A stretch of DNA of 6,484 bases from Pseudomonadota bacterium (GTDB lineage: Bacteria; Pseudomonadota; Gammaproteobacteria; Steroidobacterales; Steroidobacteraceae). The notes under the pieces are model-generated. The model was given only the letters and a program-made list of their open reading frames with translations. It made no database searches and was not told where the DNA came from. The stretch covers positions 1-6,484 of the forward strand of contig QGVD01000114.1 in NCBI GenBank assembly GCA_003242685.1, in the 5' to 3' direction. This document shows positions 1 to 5,728 of this stretch, one piece after another (position 1 is the stretch's first letter; each line of letters opens with the position of its first letter). Both the position numbers and the translations under genes were made by a program.

Positions 1-2142
1 GATGACCGTGTTGCGGAAGTCCACGGTGCGCCCCTGCCCGTCCGTGAGCCGGCCGTCGTCGAGCACCTGGAGCAGCACGTTGAACACGTCCGGGTGCGCC
101 TTCTCGATCTCGTCGAGCAGCACCACCGAGTACGGCCGGCGGCGCACGGCCTCGGTGAGATAGCCGCCCTCCTCGTAGCCCACGTAGCCCGGAGGCGCCC
201 CGATCAGGCGCGCGACCGAGTGCTTCTCCATGAACTCCGACATGTCGATGCGGACCATCGCATCCTCGGTGTCGAACAGGAACTCGGCGAGCGCCTTGCA
301 GAGCTCGGTCTTGCCGACGCCCGTCGGCCCGAGGAACAGGAAAGAGCCGTTCGGCCGGCGCGGATCGGCAAGTCCGGCACGCGCGCGCCGGATGGCGTTG
401 GACACGATGCGCACGGCCTCGTCCTGACCGACGACGCGCTTCGAGAGCGCCTCCTCCATGCGCAGGAGCTTCTCCTTCTCGCCCTCGAGCATCTTGGAGA
501 CGGGAATGCCGGTCCACTTGGAGACGACTTCCGCGATCTCCTCCTCGGTGACCTTGTTGCGCACGAGGCGCGTCTGCTTGCCTTCCGCTTCCTGCGCCTG
601 CGCGAGACGCTTCTCGAGCTCGGGGATGCGGCCGTACTGCAGCTCCGCCATGCGGCCGAGATCGCTCGCGCGGCGCGCGGCCTCGAGCTCGAGACGCGCA
701 CGCTCGAGCTCCTCCTTGATCTGCGCGGCGCCCTGCAGGCTCGCCTTCTCGGCCTTCCACACCTCCTCGAGATCGGCGTATTCCTTCTCGAGGGAGCTCA
801 GCGTCTCCTCGAGCGCCGCGAGTCTCTTCTTCGAGGCCTCGTCCTCCTCCTTCTTCAGCGCTTCCTGCTCGATCTTGAGCTGGATGATGCGCCGCTCGAG
901 GCGGTCGAGCGCCTCCGGCTTGGAGTCGATCTCCATGCGGATGCGCGCGGCGGCCTCGTCGATCAGGTCGATCGCCTTGTCCGGAAGCTGGCGGTTGGTG
1001 ATGTAGCGATGTGAGAGCGTCGCAGCGGCGACGATCGCCGGGTCGGTGATCTCGACGCCGTGGTGCACTTCATACCGCTCCTGCAATCCGCGCAGGATCG
1101 CGATGGTGTCCTCGACGGAAGGCTCGTCGACGAGCACGGTCTGGAAGCGTCGCTCGAGCGCGGCGTCCTTCTCGATGTACTTGCGGTACTCGTCGAGCGT
1201 CGTCGCGCCGATGCAGTGCAGCTCGCCGCGCGCGAGAGCGGGCTTCAGCATGTTGCCCGCGTCCATCGCGCCCTCGGCCTTGCCCGCGCCGACGACGGTG
1301 TGCAGCTCGTCGATGAAGAGGATGATCTGGCCTTCCTGCTTCGCGAGCTCGTTGAGCACGGCCTTCAGGCGCTCCTCGAACTCGCCGCGGAACTTCGCAC
1401 CGGCGATGAGCGCGCCCATGTCGAGCGCGAGGATGCGCTTGTTCTTGAGTCCCTCGGGCACCTCGCCGTTGATGATGCGCTGGGCGAGACCCTCGACGAT
1501 GGCGGTCTTGCCGACGCCCGGCTCGCCGATCAGCACCGGGTTGTTCTTGGTGCGGCGCTGGAGCACCTGGATCGTGCGGCGGATCTCGTCGTCGCGGCCG
1601 ATGACCGGATCGAGCTTGCCGGCGGCGGCGCGCGCGGTGAGATCGATGGTGTACTTCTCGAGCGCGCCGCGCTGCTCCTCGGCATTCGGGTCCTGAACCT
1701 TCTCTCCACCGCGCATCTCGTCGATCGCCTTCTCGACCGCGCCGCGCACCCCACCGGCGTCCTTCAGGATGCGCGCGAGATTACCGCGGTCCTCGAAGGC
1801 CGCGAGGACGAAGAGCTCACTCGAGATGTATGCGTCGCCGCGCTGCTGGGCGAGCTTGTCGGTGACGTTGAGGAGCCTGGCGAGATCGTTCGAGACGTGG
1901 ATCTCGCCCGGCGTGCCCTCGACCCGCGGCAGCCTGTCGAGCAGGGCCCCGAGATCGGAGCGCAGCTTGTTGACGTTGACGCCGGCCTTCGTGAGCAGCG
2001 GACGGACCGTACCGCCCTGCTGGTCGAGGAGCGCCAGCATCACATGCGCCGGCTCGAGTAACTGGTGATCGCGCCCGACCGCCAGCGACTGCGCATCGGC
2101 CAGCGCCGCCTGAAACTTGCTCGTCAGCTTGTCCATCCGCAT
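1..2142 (-). CDS. clpB: ATP-dependent disaggregase ClpB (C-terminus beyond left edge)
   Basis: ClpB is a cytosolic hexameric AAA+ chaperone that works with DnaK/DnaJ/GrpE to pull polypeptides out of aggregates after heat stress. The frame is open for 714 codons with no frameshift, and its numbering matches E. coli ClpB (857 aa) exactly at the landmarks, so about 143 C-terminal residues are missing. Visible: Clp N-domain (about 1-145); NBD1 with Walker A GEPGVGKT (Lys212), Walker B FIDE (Glu279) and ERR arginine-finger region near 331-332; a Glu/Lys/Leu-rich coiled-coil middle domain (about 400-525) that marks ClpB rather than ClpA; NBD2 with Walker A GPTGVGKT (Lys611), pore-loop Tyr653 and Walker B LLDE (Glu678). 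The NBD1 pore-loop aromatic at 251 is Phe (E. coli has Tyr). The start at 2142 gives MRMDKLTSKFQ, matching the MRLDRLTNKFQ start of E. coli; Met3 (2136) is the only close alternative. The ribosome site is weak (GACGGGG at 2150-2156). Identity is very secure. Confidence 0.98.
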   Translation of the reverse strand, partial: MRMDKLTSKFQAALADAQSLAVGRDHQLLEPAHVMLALLDQQGGTVRPLLTKAGVNVNKLRSDLGALLDRLPRVEGTPGEIHVSNDLARLLNVTDKLAQQRGDAYISSELFVLAAFEDRGNLARILKDAGGVRGAVEKAIDEMRGGEKVQDPNAEEQRGALEKYTIDLTARAAAGKLDPVIGRDDEIRRTIQVLQRRTKNNPVLIGEPGVGKTAIVEGLAQRIINGEVPEGLKNKRILALDMGALIAGAKFRGEFEERLKAVLNELAKQEGQIILFIDELHTVVGAGKAEGAMDAGNMLKPALARGELHCIGATTLDEYRKYIEKDAALERRFQTVLVDEPSVEDTIAILRGLQERYEVHHGVEITDPAIVAAATLSHRYITNRQLPDKAIDLIDEAAARIRMEIDSKPEALDRLERRIIQLKIEQEALKKEEDEASKKRLAALEETLSSLEKEYADLEEVWKAEKASLQGAAQIKEELERARLELEAARRASDLGRMAELQYGRIPELEKRLAQAQEAEGKQTRLVRNKVTEEEIAEVVSKWTGIPVSKMLEGEKEKLLRMEEALSKRVVGQDEAVRIVSNAIRRARAGLADPRRPNGSFLFLGPTGVGKTELCKALAEFLFDTEDAMVRIDMSEFMEKHSVARLIGAPPGYVGYEEGGYLTEAVRRRPYSVVLLDEIEKAHPDVFNVLLQVLDDGRLTDGQGRTVDFRNTVI

Positions 2143-2170
2143 GGGAAGGCCCCGTCATCGGTAAGAATCT

Positions 2171-2187
2171 GCCCCGGTTGTTGGGGC
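2171..2187. repeat. Short GC dyad over the clpB -10 element
   Basis: GCCCC (2171-2175) and GGGGC (2183-2187) are perfect 5-bp arms around a 7-base centre. The right arm coincides with the CCCC half of the sigma-32 -10 element on the minus strand, and the left arm falls near the expected transcription start. The dyad may be a by-product of the CCCC required by the -10 element, so its significance is doubtful. Confidence 0.3.
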
Positions 2188-2207
2188 TGTACCACAGGGT
2201 TCAAGAG
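2179..2207 (-). promoter_or_regulatory. Sigma-32 (RpoH) heat-shock promoter of clpB
   Basis: Read on the minus strand, a -35 element CTCTTGAA (2207-2200) is followed by a 13-bp spacer and a -10 element CCCCAACA (2186-2179). Proteobacterial RpoH promoters have CTTGAA and CCCCATnT with a spacer near 13 bp, as at E. coli groE. The -35 core is perfect and the CCCCA half of the -10 is kept. Transcription would start near 2170-2173, leaving a leader of about 30 nt before the clpB ATG at 2142. The position directly upstream of a heat-shock gene strongly supports the call. No CIRCE/HrcA-type repeat is present. Confidence 0.85.
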
Positions 2208-2221
2208 GCCGCGACCTGTGG
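2192..2221. repeat. Inverted repeat bracketing the clpB -35 element
   Basis: CCACAGG (2192-2198) and CCTGTGG (2215-2221) form a perfect 7-bp inverted repeat with a 16-bp centre. That centre holds the sigma-32 -35 hexamer (2200-2205). The geometry would suit a dimeric regulator covering the -35 region, but I recognise no known operator. In a GC-rich genome a 7-bp dyad can arise by chance, so function is inference only. Confidence 0.4.
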
Positions 2222-2241
2222 CCTTCACCTATGGGAAAGGC
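2221..2241 (-). terminator. Possible stem-loop after the ZIP transporter gene
   Basis: About 23 nt after the ZIP stop codon, the minus-strand RNA could fold as GCCUUUCC-CAUA-GGUGAAGGC. This has five GCCUU/AAGGC pairs extended by a G-U pair and two C-G pairs, with one bulged U. There is no U-run after it, so it is not a standard intrinsic terminator. It sits between the ZIP gene and the clpB promoter, where transcript separation would make sense. Confidence 0.25.
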
Positions 2242-2263
2242 GCGGGGGAAGCGGGGCGGCCGG

Positions 2264-3043
2264 TCAGTGCGCGTTGCCTTCCGCGAGGGCGATGACGGCG
2301 ATGCCGAGCGCGATCAGGACCACCTGGGCCGCGCTCGCCCGCAGGTCGACCCGCCGGTGCAGGCCCGGGATGAGATCGGCGACGGCCACGTAGAGGAAGC
2401 AGGCCGCCGCGATGGCGAGCGCGAAGGGCAGGAGCTCGAACACCTGACGCAGCGCGAAGTACGCCAGCACGCCGCCCACCACCGACGTGAGGCTGACCAG
2501 GAGATTGAGCCACAGCGCCCGCGCCCGCGACATCCCCGAGTTCAGCAGGATCGCGAAATCGCCGACCTCCTGCGGGATCTCGTGCGCCAGCGCGGCGAGT
2601 GTCGTCACGATGCCGAGCCCGATGTCGGTGAGGAACGCGGCCGCGATGAGCACGCCGTCGAGCGCGTTGTGAATCGCATCACCCACCAGGACCAGGAACG
2701 CGGATGCCTTGTCGCGGTGATGGTGGTCCGGCACGTGCGTCTCGCATTCCTCGGCGTGGCAATGACGCCAGAGAACGAGCTTCTCCAGTACGAAGAACAC
2801 GCCGATTCCGGCGACCAGCGCGATGCCGATCTCGTGGACGCGCTCCGCCCCCACCCCTTCGATCGCGTGCGGCAGCAGCGCGAGCAGGGCCGCGCCGAGC
2901 AGCGCCCCGGTGGCGAAGCTCACGAGATGCGGCAGCAGGCGCCCTCGGGCCGCTTCCGGCAGGAGCAGGAACAGGCCGGCAACGGCGGCGCTGACGACGC
3001 CGGCCAGGGCGGTGAACGCGACGATCCAGGTGAGAGTGCTCAA
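2264..3043 (-). CDS. ZIP-family divalent metal transporter
   Basis: This is a 259-residue polytopic inner-membrane protein of the ZIP (Zrt/Irt-like) family, which moves zinc or related divalent cations into the cytoplasm. About eight hydrophobic segments are visible (roughly 5-28, 36-58, 70-91, 117-138, 142-169, 175-197, 205-223, 238-256). Helix 4 carries HNALDG (His125, Asn126, Asp129) and helix 5 carries HEIPQEVGD (His154, Glu155, Gln158, Glu159, Asp162). These are the positions that form the metal site in ZIP proteins, and the helix-5 form resembles the LIV-1-like HExPHExGD signature with Gln in place of the second His. The loop between helices 3 and 4 has a His/Cys cluster at 94-109 (HCH, C100, H103, HHH). 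The start is TTG at 3043: an in-frame TAG lies upstream at 3077-3079, with no ATG or GTG between. No good ribosome site is seen. It lies 74 bp after pgeF on the same strand, so co-transcription with rluD-pgeF is possible. The metal cannot be told from sequence. Confidence 0.9.
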   Translation of the reverse strand: MSTLTWIVAFTALAGVVSAAVAGLFLLLPEAARGRLLPHLVSFATGALLGAALLALLPHAIEGVGAERVHEIGIALVAGIGVFFVLEKLVLWRHCHAEECETHVPDHHHRDKASAFLVLVGDAIHNALDGVLIAAAFLTDIGLGIVTTLAALAHEIPQEVGDFAILLNSGMSRARALWLNLLVSLTSVVGGVLAYFALRQVFELLPFALAIAAACFLYVAVADLIPGLHRRVDLRASAAQVVLIALGIAVIALAEGNAH

Positions 3044-3066
3044 GCGCTTGTGGGTTGTTGTCGGGT

Positions 3067-3088
3067 GGCGCGCATCCTAGCACGCGCC
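3067..3088. repeat. Inverted repeat upstream of the ZIP gene
   Basis: GGCGCG (3067-3072) and CGCGCC (3083-3088) are perfect 6-bp arms around a 10-bp centre, 24 bp before the ZIP TTG start. It could be an operator or an RNA hairpin. It is too GC-rich to resemble the AT-rich Zur box known from enterobacteria. I see no convincing sigma-70 promoter in this 74-bp gap (3044-3117), the best being a poor TAGGAT without a -35. Confidence 0.3.
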
Positions 3089-3097
3089 TTTCCCTTG

Positions 3098-3112
3098 CCC
3101 GCCCTCGGCGGG
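3098..3112 (-). terminator. GC-rich stem-loop just after pgeF
   Basis: CCCGCC and GGCGGG form a perfect 6-bp stem with a 3-base loop, beginning 5 nt after the pgeF stop on the minus strand. The bases that follow are a purine run and then GC-rich sequence rather than U-rich, so this is at best a weak attenuator or an RNA 3'-end stabiliser, not a proven terminator. Confidence 0.3.
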
Positions 3113-3117
3113 GCCGT

Positions 3118-3864
3118 TCAGTGGGACGAACCGTCCAGCCAGATCAGCGCGGCCATGCGCCCGCACTGCCCGTCGCGACGGTACGAGAAGAAGCGCTCGG
3201 CATCCGCATACGTGCACCAGGTGCCGCCGTGAATCTCACGCACGCCGAGCGCCACGAGGCGCCGGCGGGCGAGCATCGCGAGATCGCATTGCCAGCGGCC
3301 GCGGGCGTTGCGTTCGAAGGCACCGGTCGCGTCCGGGTCCCGGGCGAGAAATGCGGCCCGCACCTCGTCTCCCACCTCGAAATGCGCCCGTCCGATGGCA
3401 GGCCCCAGCCAGGCGATCAGCGAACCGGGCTCGATCGCGAGACGCTCGACGGTCGCTTCGAGCACGCCTCCCGCGAGCCCGCGCCAGCCTGCATGTGCCG
3501 CCGCCACAGCCGATCCGTCGCGCGCCGCGAAGAGCACGGGCATGCAGTCGGCGACCTGAATGACACAGACTCGACCCGGCTCACGCGTGAGCGCGGCATC
3601 GCCGGTCGGCTCCTCGTCACGGTCGAGGTCGACGACCGTGCTGCCGTGGACCTGTCTCAACCACGAAGGCTCGGCCGGGAGCTCGAGACGCTCGCGCACG
3701 CGCCGCCGGTTCTCGGCGACTGCGTCCGGCGAATCGCCGACGTGCGCGCCGAGGTTGAGCGACGCGTAGGGACCTTCGCTCACTCCGCCCTGCCGCAGCG
3801 TGAACGCAGCCCGCGCCCGCGAAGGCGCCGGCCAGTCGGGGACTATGACCTGCGGCTCGGTCAT
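3118..3864 (-). CDS. pgeF: Peptidoglycan editing factor PgeF (YfiH/laccase-domain family)
   Basis: PgeF removes L-serine wrongly joined to UDP-MurNAc by MurC, keeping L-alanine as the first stem residue. Family members have also been reported to act on purine nucleosides, and the family was once annotated as multicopper polyphenol oxidoreductase. The 248-residue protein spans the whole family domain, close to E. coli YfiH in length. The metal-binding/catalytic set is present: His73 in RQVHG, Cys107 in ADCMPVL and His124 in AHAGWRG. Other signatures are SLNLGAHVGD (35-44), AWLGPAIG, and FFSYRRDG near the C-terminus. The residue before ADC is Val where many homologues have Thr. The ATG at 3864 overlaps the rluD TGA as ATGA, and no independent ribosome site is evident, so translation is probably coupled to rluD. 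This adjacency is the same as in E. coli, and the protein should be cytoplasmic. Confidence 0.95.
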   Translation of the reverse strand: MTEPQVIVPDWPAPSRARAAFTLRQGGVSEGPYASLNLGAHVGDSPDAVAENRRRVRERLELPAEPSWLRQVHGSTVVDLDRDEEPTGDAALTREPGRVCVIQVADCMPVLFAARDGSAVAAAHAGWRGLAGGVLEATVERLAIEPGSLIAWLGPAIGRAHFEVGDEVRAAFLARDPDATGAFERNARGRWQCDLAMLARRRLVALGVREIHGGTWCTYADAERFFSYRRDGQCGRMAALIWLDGSSH

Positions 3865-4829
3865 GACTGCCGCGACTCGCGAGCGTCCGCCTCGAGCACC
3901 GCGACGAGCCGGGCCATGTCCTCAGGGAGCGGCGATTCCCATTCCATCTCGCGACCGCTGATGGGGTGCGTGAGGCGCAGCCGCGCTGCATGCAGCGCCT
4001 GCCGCCTGAAGGAAGCGAGCGCCTCGAGGAGCTGCGGGCTCGCGCCGGCCGGAATGCGCCGCCTTCCGCCGTACACCGCGTCGCCCACGATCGGATGGCC
4101 GATGTGAGCCATGTGCACGCGGATCTGGTGCGTGCGACCCGTCTCGAGGCGCACCCGCACGAGCGTGTGCGCACGATAGCGCTGCACGACGCGGTAGTGT
4201 GTGATGGCCTCGCGGCCGTCCTGTCTCACGGCCATGCGCGTGCGCACCGTGCGATGGCGGCCGATGGGCGCATCGACCGTCCCTCCGGCCGTCATCACGC
4301 CGTGGCACACCGCGAGGTACTCGCGCTCGATCTCGCGTGCCGAGAGCGCCGCGACGAGCGCCGTGTGCGCTTCCGGCGTGCGCGCGACGACGAGCAGCCC
4401 GCTCGTGTCCTTGTCGAGGCGGTGAACGAGCCCGGCACGCGGCACGTGAGCGAGGCGCGGATCGAGCGCGAGCAGCGCGTTCTGCAGCGTTCCTCGCGGA
4501 TTGCCGGCGCCCGGATGCACGACGAGTCCCGGCGGCTTGTCGATGACGAAGAGCGCACGGTCCCGGAACACGACCTCGACGGGCAGCTCCTGCGGCTCGA
4601 CGCGGTCGTCGGCCGGGAGCCGTGCCTCGATGTGCACCTGCTCTCCGCCGAGCACCCTGTCTTTCGCCCGCGGCACACGCCCGTCGATCCGCACCGCCCC
4701 GGCCTCGATCCAGCTCTGCAGTCGGGCCCGCGAGTACTGTGGCAGCGTACGCGCGAGCGCCTGATCGACGCGCAGTCCCGCGCAGCTCGCGGGCATCTCG
4801 AACGCGTGGGTGCGGAACTCGTCTGACAT
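3861..4829 (-). CDS. rluD: 23S rRNA pseudouridine synthase RluD
   Basis: RluD converts uridines 1911, 1915 and 1917 in helix 69 of 23S rRNA to pseudouridine, late in 50S subunit assembly. The 322-residue product has an N-terminal S4 RNA-binding domain (about 18-65) followed by an RluA-family catalytic domain. Motifs are KPPGLVVHPG (98-107), the active-site motif HRLDKDTSG with catalytic Asp139 (the same number as E. coli RluD), and GRTHQIRVHM (231-240). The S4 domain and the neighbours pgeF, clpB and divergent bamD favour RluD over RluA or RluC. The ATG at 4829 gives the usual RluD-like N-terminus, although the bases before it (CCGCCTCC) are not a Shine-Dalgarno sequence. Its stop overlaps the pgeF start by four bases, so it probably leads an rluD-pgeF operon. 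Confidence 0.96.
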   Translation of the reverse strand: MSDEFRTHAFEMPASCAGLRVDQALARTLPQYSRARLQSWIEAGAVRIDGRVPRAKDRVLGGEQVHIEARLPADDRVEPQELPVEVVFRDRALFVIDKPPGLVVHPGAGNPRGTLQNALLALDPRLAHVPRAGLVHRLDKDTSGLLVVARTPEAHTALVAALSAREIEREYLAVCHGVMTAGGTVDAPIGRHRTVRTRMAVRQDGREAITHYRVVQRYRAHTLVRVRLETGRTHQIRVHMAHIGHPIVGDAVYGGRRRIPAGASPQLLEALASFRRQALHAARLRLTHPISGREMEWESPLPEDMARLVAVLEADARESRQS

Positions 4830-4864
4830 GGAGGCGGTCGTAGGGCCGTAACTCGCGGATTGGC

Positions 4865-4870
4865 TATACT
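4865..4870 (+). promoter_or_regulatory. Candidate -10 element for bamD
   Basis: TATACT is one base from the sigma-70 consensus TATAAT and is the only AT-rich hexamer in the 83-bp divergent gap. A TG lies upstream, but one base too far for a proper extended -10, and no good -35 is found 16-18 bp upstream. A start near 4877 would leave a leader of about 36 nt before the bamD ATG and would exclude the in-frame GTG at 4874 as a start. No convincing rluD promoter is visible on the other strand; the TATAGC there is weak. Confidence 0.5.
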
Positions 4871-4897
4871 TTCGTGATCGGACGGCCAGAACTCAAC

Positions 4898-4903
4898 GAA
4901 AGG
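4898..4903 (+). promoter_or_regulatory. Ribosome binding site of bamD
   Basis: GAAAGG lies 9 nt before the ATG at 4913. It supports that ATG over the upstream in-frame GTG at 4874, which has no purine-rich site at the right distance. Confidence 0.5.
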
Positions 4904-4912
4904 CCCCTCGAG

Positions 4913-5728
4913 ATGTCTTTTTGCTGGCCGGCACGGCTTCCGGCACGAATTCTCGTACTCGCCTTCTGCGTCGCCCTGCTGGCGGTGGCCGGATGCCGCT
5001 CGAATCCTCAGCGCGACTTCCAGCGCTCGAGCCCGGAGCGCATCTACGAGCAGGCCAGGCGCAGCCTCGACGCCTACGACTTCAACACGGCGATCAGGCT
5101 CTACGAGGCGCTGACCGCCCGCTATCCGTTCACCGAGCAGGCGCGCCAGGCGCGCATCGATCTCATCTACGCCTATTATCGGGCGCGCGAGTCCGAATCC
5201 GCCATCGACGCTGCAGACACGTTCATCCGCGAGAATCCCACGCATCCGCGCGTCGACTACGCCTGGTACATCAAGGGTCTCGTCGATTTCGAGCGCACGC
5301 CGAACATCCTCGAGCGGTTCTTCAGAGTCGATCTGACCGAACGGCCGCCGAACACCGCGCGCCGGGCCTTCGCCGCGTTCCGCACCGTCGTCGAGCAGTA
5401 CCCGAAGAGCGAGTACGCGCACGACGCGCGTCAGCGCATGATCTACCTGCGCAACCGGCTCGCGGACTACGAGGTGCACGTCGCGCGCTACTATCTGCGC
5501 CGCGGTGCCTACATCGCCGCCGCGCAGCGCGCGAAAGGCGCGATCGAGCAGTACGACGGTGCGCCCGCGGTCAAGGAAGCACTCGAGATCCTGATCGAGT
5601 GCTACGACCGGCTGAACCTCACCGACCTTGCGCGGCAGACGCGCGAGGTCTACGCCGCGAACTTCTCCGGCGACGTGGAGCACGTCGAGGCGGAGATCAA
5701 CAGGCCCTGGTGGAAGTTCTGGCGGTGA
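4913..5728 (+). CDS. bamD: Outer-membrane assembly lipoprotein BamD
   Basis: BamD (older names YfiO, ComL) is the essential lipoprotein partner of BamA in the complex that inserts beta-barrel proteins into the outer membrane; it faces the periplasm. From the ATG at 4913 it is 271 aa, slightly longer than E. coli BamD (245). A signal peptide (about 1-27) has positive residues, a hydrophobic core and the lipobox VAGC, giving lipidated Cys28. The next residue is Arg, not the Asp that retains lipoproteins in the inner membrane. The rest is an array of TPR-like helices: FNTAIRLYEALTARYPF (57-73), LIYAYYRARESESAI, HPRVDYAWYIKGL, DARQRMIYLRNRLA and YEVHVARYYLRRGAY are typical of the family, and the C-terminus is basic/aromatic (PWWKFWR). 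A GTG at 4874 would add 13 residues before the signal peptide and is less likely. It is divergent from rluD, as in E. coli. Confidence 0.96.
   Translation: MSFCWPARLPARILVLAFCVALLAVAGCRSNPQRDFQRSSPERIYEQARRSLDAYDFNTAIRLYEALTARYPFTEQARQARIDLIYAYYRARESESAIDAADTFIRENPTHPRVDYAWYIKGLVDFERTPNILERFFRVDLTERPPNTARRAFAAFRTVVEQYPKSEYAHDARQRMIYLRNRLADYEVHVARYYLRRGAYIAAAQRAKGAIEQYDGAPAVKEALEILIECYDRLNLTDLARQTREVYAANFSGDVEHVEAEINRPWWKFWR

Noticed and set aside
94..1014. 306-codon plus-strand open frame opposite clpB
   Set aside because: Antisense to the ClpB middle domain and NBD2, low-complexity Leu/Arg product, no ribosome site or family resemblance.
1060..2061. 333-codon plus-strand open frame opposite clpB
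   Set aside because: It lies wholly antisense to the conserved N-domain and NBD1 of ClpB; the Leu/Arg/Glu-rich product reflects codon bias on the complementary strand.
2143..2263. CIRCE/HrcA operator upstream of clpB
   Set aside because: No TTAGCACTC-N9-GAGTGCTAA-like repeat is present; the heat-shock signal seen is the sigma-32 promoter.
2231..3232. 333-codon plus-strand open frame opposite the ZIP gene
   Set aside because: Antisense to a clear eight-helix ZIP transporter; the highly charged Arg/Glu/Gln-rich product is what the reverse strand of a membrane-protein gene gives in GC-rich DNA.
3055..4107. 350-codon plus-strand open frame opposite pgeF and the rluD end
   Set aside because: Antisense to two recognised genes with intact catalytic motifs, and no domain is recognisable in it.
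3966..4826. 286-codon plus-strand open frame opposite rluD
   Set aside because: Antisense to rluD along almost its whole length; it mirrors rluD codon structure and has no family features.
4874..4912. GTG at 4874 as the bamD start
   Set aside because: It would put a charged 13-residue extension before the signal peptide, lies at or before the likely transcription start, and lacks a ribosome site. The ATG at 4913 has GAAAGG and gives a normal lipoprotein signal.
4295..5683. 462-codon minus-strand open frame running across bamD and the rluD start
   Set aside because: It is antisense to bamD and out of frame within rluD, both unambiguous genes. Its product is Arg/Ser-rich in the rluD part and has no recognisable domain. 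This is typical of a GC-rich shadow frame.
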